From positions 186,001 through 250,000 of the forward strand of contig NZ_RBWY01000002.1 of NCBI RefSeq assembly GCF_003634275.1: a stretch of 64,000 nucleotides of DNA, written 5' to 3'. Source of the stretch: Orbus hercynius. GTDB taxonomy: Bacteria; Pseudomonadota; Gammaproteobacteria; Enterobacterales; Orbaceae. Both the position numbers and the translations under genes were made by a program. This document shows positions 9,035 through 18,723 of this stretch, in pieces (within the stretch, counting starts at the first letter, position 1; every line of letters starts with the position of its first letter). The notes below the pieces were generated by a model, which made no database searches, was not told where the DNA came from, and worked only from the letters and a program-made list of their open reading frames with translations.

Positions 9035-9180
9035 GATTTCCTCATTAAAAATTGGGGTTATGCCTCCACATATTCGCTTCAACCGACTTTAGTTTTCACC
9101 AAAGCACCCCGGCAAAGTGTTGTAATATGTGTGTGTTATAACGTTAGTAAATTAAATTGTTTAGTGTCACATTTGCTAAA
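9035..9180 (-). promoter_or_regulatory. rpsB leader, putative S2 autoregulatory RNA
   Basis: The rpsB transcript leader, read on the minus strand, has GCCGGGGTGCTTTGG, a small hairpin with CTTT/AAAG arms, and then ACCCC about 55 bases later, just before the ribosome binding site. The GGGGT/ACCCC pair could close a long-range stem. Gammaproteobacterial rpsB leaders are known to carry a conserved S2-binding element that represses rpsB and tsf. Assignment of this leader to that family is inference from the position and the pairing only. Confidence 0.5.
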
Positions 9181-9430
9181 ATATAAATAGAAAATGTGCG
9201 CGCGTTTTATACCATATCTATCTAGATAATACTAGTATTATTTGGGGTAAACATCATATATTAATGGTGCAAATTAAGTATTTAAATAGTGAATAAGCCA
9301 TAAAATCATTAGCATAGATAATTATATAAATTAAATGTAAAAAGCGTAAATTATCTCTTTATCCTACTATTAAGGTCGGATTTATAGTGATACCATCAAA
9401 AGAAATCGATACATTTAGGGAGTAGATTAA
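9083..9430. other. Divergent rpsB/copA intergenic region
   Basis: About 350 bases of AT-rich sequence hold the rpsB leader and promoter on one side and the copA promoter on the other. I looked for a CueR-type dyad (ACCTTCC with TGGAAGG) before copA and did not find one. AGGGAGT at 9417-9423 is the copA ribosome binding site. Confidence 0.5.
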
Positions 9431-11827
9431 GTGGCAGAATATCAATTTATGGTTGAAGGAATGTCATGTGCATCCTGTGTTGGCCGAGTTGAAAAGGCGC
9501 TCAATAAAGTTGATGGCGTGACGGTAGTTAGTGTGAATTTAGCGACAGAAAGAGCGACGGTTCAAACAGCGCAGGAGATGAACATAGATAACTTATTTCA
9601 GGCTGTTGAAGAAGCGGGTTATCATGCCATTGCACTACCTTCAGCGGATGATGAACAACAGGTTATATTGTCAATTGGTGAAATGAGCTGTGCTTCTTGT
9701 GTCAATCGAATCGAAAAAGCATTAAATAATGTTGCCGGAGTGAAAAGTGCTCAAGTTAATCTGGCAACAGAAAAAGCCACTATTACGGGCATGCACCTTG
9801 ATGTTGCGTTGTTAATTCAATCCGTTGAAGATGCGGGTTATACCGCAGAATTTTTAGACGAAAAGAAAGCGCAAGTTGTCAAGCCAAAACAGCCTTCATT
9901 ATGGCCAGTGATTATCTCGGCGCTGCTTGCTTTACCGCTTGCGTTACCGATGTTACTTGAGCTATTTGGTATTCATTGGATGCTACCTGCTTGGGGACAA
10001 TTAATTCTTGCAACGCCAGTACAATTTATCCTAGGTGCGCGTTTTTATCGTAGTGCCTGGAAAGCGGTTAAAGCATTTACCGGTAATATGGATCTGCTGG
10101 TCGCAATCGGTACCAGTGCAGCTTACGGCTTGTCGTTATATCAGCTGATCAAATGGTGGGGAAACGATTATATGCCGCACCTGTATTTTGAATCAGCGGC
10201 GGTGATTATTACGTTAATTTTGTTTGGTAAATGGTTGGAGGCGCGCGCAAAGCATCAAACCACTAAGGCGATTGAGGCGCTCAGCGCTCTTAGACCAGAA
10301 ACCGCTAGAATCAAACGCGGTGACAAAGAGTTAGCTTTACCTATCGATCAAGTTAAGCTTGATGATATTGTCATTATCAAGCCAGGGGAGCGTATCCCGG
10401 TTGATGGGCTGATTATTGAAGGAGCTTCAAGTAGCGATGAGTCAATGATAACCGGTGAGAGCTTGCCGGTTAGTAAGCAAGTAGGCGACGGCGTAACGGG
10501 CGGCGCGATTAATGGTGAAGGGTTATTGATTGTCAAAACGACGGCTATTCAAGCACAATCGATGCTAGCTAAAATTATCCAACTGGTCGAGTCTGCACAA
10601 GCGAAAAAAGCACCGATTCAACGTATTGTTGATCGTATCAGTGCCATTTTCGTACCAGTGATTTTAATCATTGCTCTAATTACCTTACTCGGCTGGGGAA
10701 TTATACAAGATAATTGGGAGGTTGCGTTACTCAATGCTGTTGCCGTATTAGTGATAGCTTGCCCATGTGCGTTAGGGCTTGCAACGCCGACATCTATCAT
10801 GGTTGGTACCGGGATTGCAGCTCGTCATGGTATTTTAATTAAAGATGCGCAGGCACTTGAAACCATGCACAGTGTTAAAGCGGTTGCCTTTGATAAGACT
10901 GGAACATTAACGATTGGTAAGCCTGAACTAGTCAGTTTTAACACCATTGCGGGGAGTGACGATGATAGCATTCTAACGATTGCGGCATCAATGCAAGTGG
11001 GTAGTGAGCATCCACTGGCTAAAGCGGTACTACAAGCAGCAACTGAGCGACAGTTACAATATGGTTATGCGCAGAACCTTGAAAATGTAGCAGGATCGGG
11101 ACTTCGAGCAACGGTCAATGAGCGGCATTATGTTTTAGGCAGCTCACGTTGGATGCAATCATTGCACGCTGATTTTGCTGAGTTAAACCATCAAGTAAGT
11201 GCGCTAGAAGCGATGGGTTGTACGATATCGTGGTTAGCTGAGCAAACGCGTGATCATGTCAAAGTATTAGCACTACTCGGTTTCTCTGATGTGGTTAAAG
11301 ATGAGACGATGCCGGCTATTGCCGCTTTACAACATTTAGGCGTGAAAACCATTATGTTAACCGGTGATAATGCTAGCGCAGCAAACGCAGTCGGTAAACG
11401 ATTAGCGATTGATGAAATTGTATCCCAAGTGATGCCAACAGATAAAGCCGATAAAATTTATCAAATGCAAAAGGCATATGGTAAAGTGGCGATGGTGGGT
11501 GATGGCGTTAATGATGCCCCTGCACTTGCCGCCGCCGATATTGGTATTGCGATGGGCACGGGGACGGATGTGGCGATGCAAACTGCGGCAATTACCTTAA
11601 TGCGAGGTAACCCGCTATTAATCGCTGATGCGATTGATATTTCTAGAAAAACCTATAATAAGATTAAACAAAATCTATTTTGGGCCTTTTTCTATAATGT
11701 GATTGGCGTGCCTTTAGCGGCATTTGGTCTGCTTAATCCAATGATTGCCGGGGCGGCTATGGCGCTCAGTAGTGTGAGTGTTGTGACCAATGCCTTATTA
11801 TTAAAGCGTTGGAAACCAAAAGCATAA
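9431..11827 (+). CDS. copA: Copper-exporting P1B-type ATPase CopA
   Basis: Inner-membrane Cu(I) efflux ATPase. The 798-aa protein has two N-terminal heavy-metal domains with CxxC metal sites (MSCASC at 11-16 and 85-90), eight predicted membrane segments, the TGES actuator motif, the intramembrane CPC motif (444-446), phosphorylation motif DKTGTLT (Asp488) and [10 protein letters not shown]. Two N-terminal domains and this length match E. coli CopA (834 aa). The start is GTG at 9431, 7 bases after AGGGAGT. It stands alone, convergent with proS. Confidence 0.95.
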   Translation: MAEYQFMVEGMSCASCVGRVEKALNKVDGVTVVSVNLATERATVQTAQEMNIDNLFQAVEEAGYHAIALPSADDEQQVILSIGEMSCASCVNRIEKALNNVAGVKSAQVNLATEKATITGMHLDVALLIQSVEDAGYTAEFLDEKKAQVVKPKQPSLWPVIISALLALPLALPMLLELFGIHWMLPAWGQLILATPVQFILGARFYRSAWKAVKAFTGNMDLLVAIGTSAAYGLSLYQLIKWWGNDYMPHLYFESAAVIITLILFGKWLEARAKHQTTKAIEALSALRPETARIKRGDKELALPIDQVKLDDIVIIKPGERIPVDGLIIEGASSSDESMITGESLPVSKQVGDGVTGGAINGEGLLIVKTTAIQAQSMLAKIIQLVESAQAKKAPIQRIVDRISAIFVPVILIIALITLLGWGIIQDNWEVALLNAVAVLVIACPCALGLATPTSIMVGTGIAARHGILIKDAQALETMHSVKAVAFDKTGTLTIGKPELVSFNTIAGSDDDSILTIAASMQVGSEHPLAKAVLQAATERQLQYGYAQNLENVAGSGLRATVNERHYVLGSSRWMQSLHADFAELNHQVSALEAMGCTISWLAEQTRDHVKVLALLGFSDVVKDETMPAIAALQHLGVKTIMLTGDNASAANAVGKRLAIDEIVSQVMPTDKADKIYQMQKAYGKVAMVGDGVNDAPALAAADIGIAMGTGTDVAMQTAAITLMRGNPLLIADAIDISRKTYNKIKQNLFWAFFYNVIGVPLAAFGLLNPMIAGAAMALSSVSVVTNALLLKRWKPKA

Positions 11828-11835
11828 ATATAAAA

Positions 11836-11864
11836 AATGCCCTTATTAATATAATAAGGGCATT
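11836..11864 (-). terminator. Terminator between copA and proS
   Basis: AATGCCCTTATT (11836-11847) pairs perfectly with AATAAGGGCATT (11853-11864). The T-run follows on the minus strand (TTTTATATTTA), so it mainly serves proS; it may also stop copA transcripts. Confidence 0.85.
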
Positions 11865-11886
11865 GTGACTTAAATCGACGTCGGTA

Positions 11887-13602
11887 TTATTGTGCTTTGT
11901 GTTTAATGAACTCAATAATGTTATCGATGCTGATCATCTCTTTTTCACCACCTGCACGATGTTTATATTCTACTTCACCATTATCAAGGTTGCGTTCACC
12001 AATGACGATAGTGTGCGGAATACCAATTAGCTCTGAATCAGCGAACATCACGCCTGGGCGTTCTTTACGATCATCAAAAAAGACTTCAATACCGGCAGCT
12101 TGCAGCTGAGTGTACAGTGTTTCAGCGGTTTCTTGTACTTTAGCTGATTTGTGCATATTCATTGGGATAATCGCGACACTAAACGGCGCGATAGCCTCTG
12201 GCCATACAATGCCTCGTTCATCATTACACTGCTCGATTGCTGCCGCCACAATTCGGGTAACACCAATACCATAACATCCCATGATCATGACATGATTTTG
12301 GCCATCTTCACCTTGTACGGTGGCATTCATTGCTTGCGAGTATTTGGTGCCTAATTGGAAAATATGGCCGACTTCGATGCCGCGTTTGATTAGCAATGTT
12401 CCTTTGCCATCGGGGCTTGCATCACCTTCAACGACATTGCGGATATCGGCAACAGTTGGTAATGCAACATCACGTTCCCAATTGATATTAAAGTAGTGCT
12501 TACCATCAATGTTAGCACCCGCGCCAAAATCACTCATAACCGCAACATCACGATCAATGATCACAGGTAAGTTAAGGTTAACTGGGCCTAATGATCCTGG
12601 CCCAGCACCGATAATTTGTCTAATTTCTTCTTCTGAGGCAAATTCGATTGGCGTTGCAACAAGGTCTAATTTCTCTGCTTTCACTTCATTTAGTGTATGA
12701 TCACCACGCACTAATAACGCCACTAATTGATGTTCACTGTTTTTGCTGGCTTTCACAACTAATGTTTTAACCGTTTTTTCAATCGGTAAGTTAAACTGCG
12801 TAACGAGTTCATCGATTGTTTTTGCATTCGGCGTATCAACTAATTCCATCGTTTTGCTTGGTGAAGCTCTTGTTCCACTTGGTGCCAGTGCGGTCGCCAT
12901 TTCAATGTTGGCAGCATAATCGGATTCAGTTGAAAAGATAATATCGTCTTCACCACAATCTGCTAGTGCTTGGAATTCGTGTGATGAACTGCCGCCGATT
13001 GAACCCGTATCGGCTCTAACTGCTCTAAAATCCAGTCCAACGCGGGTAAAGATAGCGCTATACGCTTTATACATATCATCATACGTTTTTTGTAATGATT
13101 CTTGCGAAGTATGGAATGAATACGCATCTTTCATAATGAATTCACGTGAACGCATTACCCCAAAACGTGGACGAACTTCATCACGGAATTTGGTTTGAAT
13201 TTGGAAAAAGTTTAACGGTAATTGTTTATAAGAGCTGAGTTCATTACGGATCAAATCCGTAATGACTTCCTCATGCGTTGGACCTAAGACAAAGTCACGA
13301 TCGCCACGATCTTTAATACGTAATAATTCTGGGCCATATTGTTCCCAACGACCACTTTCTTCCCAGATGTCAGCGGGTTGAACGACGGGCATTAAAACTT
13401 CGATTGCCCCGGCTTTATTCATCTCTTCCCGGACAATGGTTTCTACTTTTTTAAGTACACGATACCCCGTTGGTAACCAGGTATAAAGACCGGCAGCAAC
13501 TTTTCGGATCATGCCCGCGCGAAGCATTAATTGATGACTCACAACCTCAGCGTCAGCTGGTGTTTCTTTTAATGTAGATAGAAGATATTGACTTGCTCGC
13601 AT
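11887..13602 (-). CDS. proS: Prolyl-tRNA synthetase
   Basis: Class II aminoacyl-tRNA synthetase charging tRNA-Pro. The 571-aa protein (572 in E. coli) is the bacterial type with the INS editing domain inserted between motifs 2 and 3 (about residues 225-405). Motif 2 is in [28 protein letters not shown]. The anticodon-binding domain ends with VEYKHR. It opens [44 protein letters not shown], as in enterobacteria. Monocistronic and divergent from ada. Confidence 0.98.
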   Translation of the reverse strand: MRASQYLLSTLKETPADAEVVSHQLMLRAGMIRKVAAGLYTWLPTGYRVLKKVETIVREEMNKAGAIEVLMPVVQPADIWEESGRWEQYGPELLRIKDRGDRDFVLGPTHEEVITDLIRNELSSYKQLPLNFFQIQTKFRDEVRPRFGVMRSREFIMKDAYSFHTSQESLQKTYDDMYKAYSAIFTRVGLDFRAVRADTGSIGGSSSHEFQALADCGEDDIIFSTESDYAANIEMATALAPSGTRASPSKTMELVDTPNAKTIDELVTQFNLPIEKTVKTLVVKASKNSEHQLVALLVRGDHTLNEVKAEKLDLVATPIEFASEEEIRQIIGAGPGSLGPVNLNLPVIIDRDVAVMSDFGAGANIDGKHYFNINWERDVALPTVADIRNVVEGDASPDGKGTLLIKRGIEVGHIFQLGTKYSQAMNATVQGEDGQNHVMIMGCYGIGVTRIVAAAIEQCNDERGIVWPEAIAPFSVAIIPMNMHKSAKVQETAETLYTQLQAAGIEVFFDDRKERPGVMFADSELIGIPHTIVIGERNLDNGEVEYKHRAGGEKEMISIDNIIEFIKHKAQ

Positions 13603-13903
13603 GATTTATTCCAGATTAGCTATAAAATTGTGTTAGTTTAGCAGCACCCAAGCCAACACTAAAGAAATTTTATTACCAATTTTAACAGTAAACTCTCGAT
13701 TTTGTTTAAGACTGATTATTGTTACTCGAATGATTCATACTGTATTGAATTACATAATTTTTTTCAATTATATAATACATATTAAGGTTTATTACCATAT
13801 TGTCGTCATGTAAAATAAATAATAGTTGTTAATTTTACGGTTGGTAGCATAATTCTTTTTTGTTTAAAGTATAACAACGGTCAATAACAATAAAGGGAGC
13901 GCT
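13603..13903. other. Divergent proS/ada intergenic region
   Basis: About 300 AT-rich bases. No Ada box of the E. coli type (AAAGCGCA) was found before ada, and there is no hairpin of note. AAAGGGAGCG at 13891-13900 is the ada ribosome binding site. Confidence 0.4.
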
Positions 13904-14950
13904 ATGCAACCAACATTCGCACAATTATATCAAGCACTTGTTAATAAAAATCCGCGTTATGATGGAGTATTTTATGCGGGTATTCGAACAACCGGGATTT
14001 TTTGTCGTTTCATCTGTACTATGCATAAACCAAAACCAGAGAATATTGAATTTTTTGATTCGATGCATGATGCGATGCTAAGTGGCTACCGGCCATGCAA
14101 AATTTGTAAACCCCAATATTTGTTGGACCAAACACCCGCTGATATAGCTAGTTTATTAGCGTTTTTAGAGCAGCATCCTGAACAAAAAATATCAGATCAA
14201 GACCTACGCGAAAAAGGCTTAGAGCCTTATACCGTTCGACGTTGGTTTTTAAAGCATCATAATATGACTTTTCAAGCTTTTCAACGTATGTATCGTCTTA
14301 ATATGGCGTTAAAAAAATTACAAGATGGTGAGTCGATAATAAATGCTGCATATGATAGTGAATTTGAATCATTAAGTCACTTGGGGGAGTCGTTTAAAGC
14401 GATATTTGGTGTGAGTGCCTCACAAGCTAAAAATCATAATATTGTGTATATCAGTCGCATTGAAACGCCAATAGGGACGATGTTTGCAGGTGCAACCGAG
14501 AAGGGACTGTGTTTGCTTGAATTTACTGACCGCCGCATCTTAGACATCGAGTTTAAGCAATTAGTCAAGCGCTATAACGCCAAATTACTGCGCGGTGAAA
14601 ATCAACATATTCAACAAACCAAGCAGCAGCTTGAGCAATATTTCGCCGGTAATCGTGATCAGTTTACGATTCCATTTGATATTCGTGGCACTGATTTTCA
14701 GCAACAAGTGTGGCAAGGGTTAGTTGAGATTCCATTTGGTGAAACGCGCTCATATCAACAACAGGCTATTTTGATTGGCAAGCCCAAAGCGGTAAGAGCG
14801 GTTGCTAATGCAAATGGACTCAATCAAATGAGTATTGTAATTCCTTGCCACCGAGTTATTGGCGCCGATGGTAAATTAACCGGTTATGGTGGCGGATTAT
14901 GGCGAAAAAATTGGTTATTGAATTTAGAGAAGAATCATCAAAGAAAATAA
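13904..14950 (+). CDS. ada: Trifunctional Ada: DNA methyl repair and transcription regulator
   Basis: Removes methyl groups from alkylated DNA and can activate the adaptive response. Residues 1-70 form the zinc-binding methylphosphotriester domain; the four cysteines are present (C34, C38, C65, C68, C34 being the acceptor by position). Residues 95-175 look like a divergent AraC-type double helix-turn-helix. Residues 180-348 are an O6-methylguanine methyltransferase with PCHRV (C315) and the KPKAVRAVANANG segment. The 348 aa compare with 354 in E. coli. The middle domain has little identity with E. coli Ada and the C-terminal GYGGGLWRK resembles Ogt, so its regulon may differ. No alkB homologue is adjacent. 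Confidence 0.9.
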   Translation: MQPTFAQLYQALVNKNPRYDGVFYAGIRTTGIFCRFICTMHKPKPENIEFFDSMHDAMLSGYRPCKICKPQYLLDQTPADIASLLAFLEQHPEQKISDQDLREKGLEPYTVRRWFLKHHNMTFQAFQRMYRLNMALKKLQDGESIINAAYDSEFESLSHLGESFKAIFGVSASQAKNHNIVYISRIETPIGTMFAGATEKGLCLLEFTDRRILDIEFKQLVKRYNAKLLRGENQHIQQTKQQLEQYFAGNRDQFTIPFDIRGTDFQQQVWQGLVEIPFGETRSYQQQAILIGKPKAVRAVANANGLNQMSIVIPCHRVIGADGKLTGYGGGLWRKNWLLNLEKNHQRK

Positions 14951-15258
14951 TTTTTCACCATTTACTTAGTTAAAAAAAGGGATTACTATTTAGGTTATCT
15001 ATTTGGTTTATTGAGAGAAAATAAATTTTTTATCCTTGATAACGTATCAAAATTGCAACATTAATTAACTTATCATTAATCATGCGTATCAATAGTGATT
15101 CCTTGTCCTATTTTTTGTCCTTAGGTATCAATCAGTAAACTATAACCCTTTGAATAATAAGCTTTTATTTTTGTGATGCGGGTCACTCCTTTTTTTTAAA
15201 AATTTTGCTACTATTTAGCAAGTTTAAAAATGCGTATAGATATATAGAGGAGTAGTTT
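14951..15258. other. ada/sdaC intergenic region
   Basis: 308 AT-rich bases. The right part holds the CRP-dependent promoter of sdaC listed separately and GAGGAG (15247-15252) as the ribosome binding site. The left part shows no convincing terminator for ada. Confidence 0.5.
15172..15214 (+). promoter_or_regulatory. Class II CRP promoter of sdaC
   Basis: TGTGATGCGGGTCACT (15172-15187) matches the CRP consensus TGTGA-N6-TCACA except the last base. A -10 element TACTAT lies at 15209-15214. A start site about 7 bases downstream (15221) would put the CRP centre at -41.5, the exact class II position. The E. coli sdaCB operon is also CRP-dependent. Confidence 0.7.
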
Positions 15259-16548
15259 ATGAGTAATGACAAAATAGTAACAGCAGATAATGGCCAAATA
15301 CCGAAATGGCGCGCAACTGATACAACTTGGATGTTAAGCCTATATGGTACGGCAATTGGTGCTGGCGTGCTATTTTTGCCAATTAATGCAGGAGCTGGTG
15401 GATTATTACCACTATTGGTTATGCTGGTATTAGCATTTCCAATGACGTTTTTTGCTCATCGCGCATTGTGTCGTTTTGTTTTATCTGGAAAGAGCGCTGA
15501 CGGTGATATTACGGTTGTTGCGGAAGAAGCATTTGGTCGCGCAGCGGGTGGTGCTATCACCGTGCTTTATTTCTTTGCCATTTATCCAATTTTGCTCGTG
15601 TATAGCGTAGGCATTACCAATACCGTGATTAACTTCATGGAACATCAATTAGCCATGACACCACCACCACGAGTGTTACTCTCATTTGTCTTAGTTGGCG
15701 CATTAATGCTGATTGTGCATTTAGGTGAAAACTTAATTGTTAAAGTGATGTCAGTGTTAGTTTTTCCATTTATTGTGGTATTGATGATCTTAGCATTATT
15801 TTTAATTCCAGAGTGGAATGGTGCGTTGTTTACTGATTTTGCTTGGTCAGGCAGTTCTGCGATGGGTAGCCAAGGTCTTTGGATGACTTTATGGTTAGTG
15901 ATTCCAGTTATGGTTTTTGCGTTCAACCATTCGCCAATTATTTCATCTCTTGCGGTTGCTAAACGTAAAGAGTATGGTGATAAGTATGTTGAGCAAAAAT
16001 GTGGCAAAATCATTGGTATGAGCAATGTGCTAATGGTTGTGACTGTCATGTTTTTCGTATTTAGCTGTGCGCTTTGTTTAACGCCTGCTGAATTACTAGA
16101 TGCCAAAGCACAAAATATTTCAATTTTATCGTATCTTGCTAACCGTTTTGACTCTCCAGTGATTGCGTATATGGGACCAATAATTGCATTTGTTGCAATG
16201 ACTAAATCTTTCTTAGGTCACTATTTAGGGGGCAAAGAAGGGTTTAATGGTATGGTTAATAAAGCGTTACGTAGTCAAGGTAAAACAATTAGCCAGAAAA
16301 AACTGGATAATATCGCCGCGATCTTTATGTTTGTAACAGCTTGGATTGTTGCGACATTAAATCCAAGTATTTTAGGTTTAATCGAATCATTAGGTGGGCC
16401 AATTCTAGCGATTATTTTATTCTTAATGCCGATGTATGCGATTCATAAATTACCGGTTTTAGCCAAATATCGTGGCAAAGTTAGTAACGTGTTTATCGTT
16501 ATTATGGGTTTAATTGCCATTTCAGCTGCAGTATATAGCTTAGTATAA
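15259..16548 (+). CDS. sdaC: Serine/H+ symporter SdaC
   Basis: High-affinity L-serine uptake transporter of the hydroxy/aromatic amino acid permease family, in the inner membrane. The 429-aa protein has eleven predicted membrane segments. It follows E. coli SdaC closely along its length: TDTTWMLSLYGTAIGAGVLFLPINAG, FPMTFFAHRALCRFVLSGK, FAFNHSPIISSLAVAKR, TKSFLGHYLGGKEGFNG and NPSILGLIESLGGPI. It is next to a serine deaminase, so imported serine can be degraded to pyruvate and ammonia. Expression is probably under CRP control. Confidence 0.96.
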   Translation: MSNDKIVTADNGQIPKWRATDTTWMLSLYGTAIGAGVLFLPINAGAGGLLPLLVMLVLAFPMTFFAHRALCRFVLSGKSADGDITVVAEEAFGRAAGGAITVLYFFAIYPILLVYSVGITNTVINFMEHQLAMTPPPRVLLSFVLVGALMLIVHLGENLIVKVMSVLVFPFIVVLMILALFLIPEWNGALFTDFAWSGSSAMGSQGLWMTLWLVIPVMVFAFNHSPIISSLAVAKRKEYGDKYVEQKCGKIIGMSNVLMVVTVMFFVFSCALCLTPAELLDAKAQNISILSYLANRFDSPVIAYMGPIIAFVAMTKSFLGHYLGGKEGFNGMVNKALRSQGKTISQKKLDNIAAIFMFVTAWIVATLNPSILGLIESLGGPILAIILFLMPMYAIHKLPVLAKYRGKVSNVFIVIMGLIAISAAVYSLV

Positions 16549-16560
16549 GCTTAGGTTATT

Positions 16561-16595
16561 TGTCAGTGCTGTGATTGGCAGTGCTGACATTTTTT
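16561..16595 (+). terminator. Terminator after sdaC
   Basis: TGTCAGTGCTG (16561-16571) and CAGTGCTGACA (16579-16589) pair over 11 bp with two G-T wobbles around a 7-base loop, followed by TTTTTT. It lies inside the sdaC-sdaB gap, so it either separates the genes or sets their expression ratio. Confidence 0.8.
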
Positions 16596-16671
16596 ATATT
16601 TAACATGAAGTAGTTTGATTTTTATTATTTAGACATATATATGAAGTTTAAGTAGTAGTGAGGAGATAATA

Positions 16672-18039
16672 ATGGGCTCTGTATTTGATATTTTTAAAAT
16701 TGGAATTGGGCCATCAAGTTCCCATACTGTCGGGCCAATGCGTGCTGGTAAACTGTTTATAGATCAATTAATCGAGAAAAATCTGATGTCATCTGTGACA
16801 ACGATTACTGCTGATGTATATGGTTCGCTATCTTTGACAGGTAAAGGACATCAAACGGATGTCGCAATTATTATGGGGCTTGCCGGTGAAAAACCAGATA
16901 CAGTTGCTATTGATACTATTCCTGGTTTTATTCATTCAGTTGCGACAACGGGAAAATTGTCTATTTATGGTGGTAAATATCAGGTTAATTTTCCATTAGC
17001 AACTAGCATGAATTTCCATTCTAAATTTTTACCTTTACATGAGAATGGCATGACATTATCTGCATTTGATAATGACAAGCTTGTGCTGCAAGAAACCTAT
17101 TATTCTGTTGGTGGTGGTAAAATCGTTCTTGAAGAGGAATTTGGTTTGGAAGACACCTCTGGTAAAGATGTGCCATTCCCATTTTCAAGTGCAGAAAAAC
17201 TATTGGAATATTGTAATGATAATTCATTATCTATCTCAAGTATTATGATGAAAAATGAATTAACCATGCATAGCTACGATGAAATCGAATCTTATTTTAC
17301 GCGTGTTGGGCAAACCATGGATGAGTGTATTCGACGAGGTATGAATACGGAAGGCTTATTACCTGGACCACTGAAAGTATCTCGTCGAGCGTGTTCGTTA
17401 CACCGACAACTTGCAACATCATCAGAGAAAATTATTGCCGATCCGATGATTATCATCGATTGGGTTAATATGTTTGCCTTAGCCGTTAGTGAAGAGAACG
17501 CTGCGGGCGGAAGAGTGGTGACCGCGCCGACTAATGGTGCATGTGGTATTATTCCTGCAATATTAGCTTATTATAATAAATTCGTGACGCCAATTACTCC
17601 TGATATTTATATTCGTTTCTTTTTAACCTGTGGTGCCATTGGTCAGCTTTATCAAACAAATGCATCAATTTCAGGCGCGGAAGTGGGTTGTCAAGGTGAA
17701 GTCGGTGTTGCTTGCTCAATGGCCGCAGCCGGTTTAGCTGAATTACTTGGTGGTAATGCGCAACAAGTCTGTATGGCAGCTGAAATTGGAATGGAGCATA
17801 ATTTAGGGTTAACTTGTGACCCGGTTGGTGGGCAAGTGCAAGTTCCATGTATTGAACGTAATGCTATTGCTGCAGTTAAAGCAATTAATGCAGCGCGGAT
17901 GTCGTTAAGACGGACAACAATTGCCAAAGTTTCACTTGATAAAGTTATTGAAACTATGTATGAAACGGGTAAGGATATGAATTCTAAATATCGTGAAACG
18001 TCTCGTGGTGGATTGGCAATTACAATTAGATGTGAATAA
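16672..18039 (+). CDS. sdaB: L-serine ammonia-lyase (iron-sulfur type)
   Basis: Deaminates L-serine to pyruvate and ammonia using a [4Fe-4S] cluster. The 455-aa single-chain protein starts MGSVFDIFKIGIGPSSSHTVGPMRAGK, where the beta domain binds the substrate. Cluster-region cysteines occur in GAEVGCQGEVGVAC, LTCDPVGGQVQVPC and nearby. It ends YRETSRGGLAITI. E. coli SdaA and SdaB (about 455 aa) are both close; adjacency to sdaC favours sdaB. The gap to sdaC is 123 bp with a terminator in it, so a second promoter is possible. GAGGAG precedes the start. Confidence 0.95.
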   Translation: MGSVFDIFKIGIGPSSSHTVGPMRAGKLFIDQLIEKNLMSSVTTITADVYGSLSLTGKGHQTDVAIIMGLAGEKPDTVAIDTIPGFIHSVATTGKLSIYGGKYQVNFPLATSMNFHSKFLPLHENGMTLSAFDNDKLVLQETYYSVGGGKIVLEEEFGLEDTSGKDVPFPFSSAEKLLEYCNDNSLSISSIMMKNELTMHSYDEIESYFTRVGQTMDECIRRGMNTEGLLPGPLKVSRRACSLHRQLATSSEKIIADPMIIIDWVNMFALAVSEENAAGGRVVTAPTNGACGIIPAILAYYNKFVTPITPDIYIRFFLTCGAIGQLYQTNASISGAEVGCQGEVGVACSMAAAGLAELLGGNAQQVCMAAEIGMEHNLGLTCDPVGGQVQVPCIERNAIAAVKAINAARMSLRRTTIAKVSLDKVIETMYETGKDMNSKYRETSRGGLAITIRCE

Positions 18040-18055
18040 ACTCGCTTAATTGATA

Positions 18056-18087
18056 CGGGATATTGTCAGTGATATTCCGTGTTTTTT
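18056..18087 (+). terminator. sdaB terminator
   Basis: CGGGATAT (18056-18063) pairs with ATATTCCG (18072-18079), one G-T wobble, followed by GTTTTTT. Confidence 0.8.
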
Positions 18088-18128
18088 AATCATTATTACT
18101 GGGTGGTTTTCTTGTTGTCGAATACATT

Positions 18129-18509
18129 TTAGTATTTCCAATGCATGTTGCTTAAATGCGATACAATAAAATCGTTTCCAACTATCTCTGTTGGGCTATT
18201 ATCTTCTTTGGTTTTTAATTTACGTTTTCTTTGTTGCATGTTTTTTTTTGACTGATTTTTTAATTCATTGTGTACTAATAAATGATTTAACTGATCGAGT
18301 TCATTTAGGCCTCGTAGAACTGAGATCAGTGTCAGTAAAGTAATTGATTCACCGAGCTCAATACGTTTAATTGTTGCGATTCCAACTTGAGATAGCTCAG
18401 CTAACTCTACTTGAGAGAGATTTTTCTCAATTCTTGCCATTTTGATACGACGGCATAGCATTGCGATAACATCTGCATTTTCATCCATTCGATGATAAAC
18501 CTTATTCAC
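18129..18509 (-). CDS. XRE-family helix-turn-helix regulator, 126 aa
   Basis: A small DNA-binding protein. Residues about 15-70 form a Cro/C1-type helix-turn-helix domain (CRRIKMARIEKNLSQVELAELSQVGIATIKRIELGESITLLTLISVLRGLNEL). The C-terminal third is lysine-rich (NQSKKNMQQRKRKLKTKED) with no partner domain. The fold resembles HipB-like antitoxins, but no toxin gene is adjacent: its neighbours are sdaB (convergent) and dnaE (divergent). Its targets are unknown. Confidence 0.75.
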   Translation of the reverse strand: MNKVYHRMDENADVIAMLCRRIKMARIEKNLSQVELAELSQVGIATIKRIELGESITLLTLISVLRGLNELDQLNHLLVHNELKNQSKKNMQQRKRKLKTKEDNSPTEIVGNDFIVSHLSNMHWKY

Positions 18510-18723
18510 ATAATTATTGATTTCACTGTTGTGCGTTATTTTAGCTTAATCTGAGAAAAATGGGTGCTTTTGTTTCGTATTGAAATAATTATTACACTAT
18601 ATTAACTGTTTTTATCAATCAATTGATCGAGTTAATCTGTACTGGTATGACAGATAAGATTGTTTCAACCCGCTAGTGAATTAATGATATAATCGCATAA
18701 AATTTAATTATTAGTATGAGTTT

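Noticed and set aside
9035-9082. N-terminal extension of S2
   Set aside because: The residues [16 protein letters not shown] have no counterpart in S2 and the region is the regulatory leader; GAGG precedes the ATG at 9034.
15645-16106. 153-aa open frame on the minus strand inside sdaC
   Set aside because: It lies fully inside a clear transporter gene, has no ribosome binding site and has low-complexity composition expected of an antisense shadow.
18129-18509. HipB-like antitoxin of a toxin-antitoxin pair
   Set aside because: No toxin-sized gene lies next to it; both neighbours are core metabolic or replication genes.
18637-18653. CTGT...ACAG upstream of dnaE resembling a LexA box
   Set aside because: The spacer is 9 bases, not 8, and the interior is not AT-rich; LexA does not accept this spacing well.
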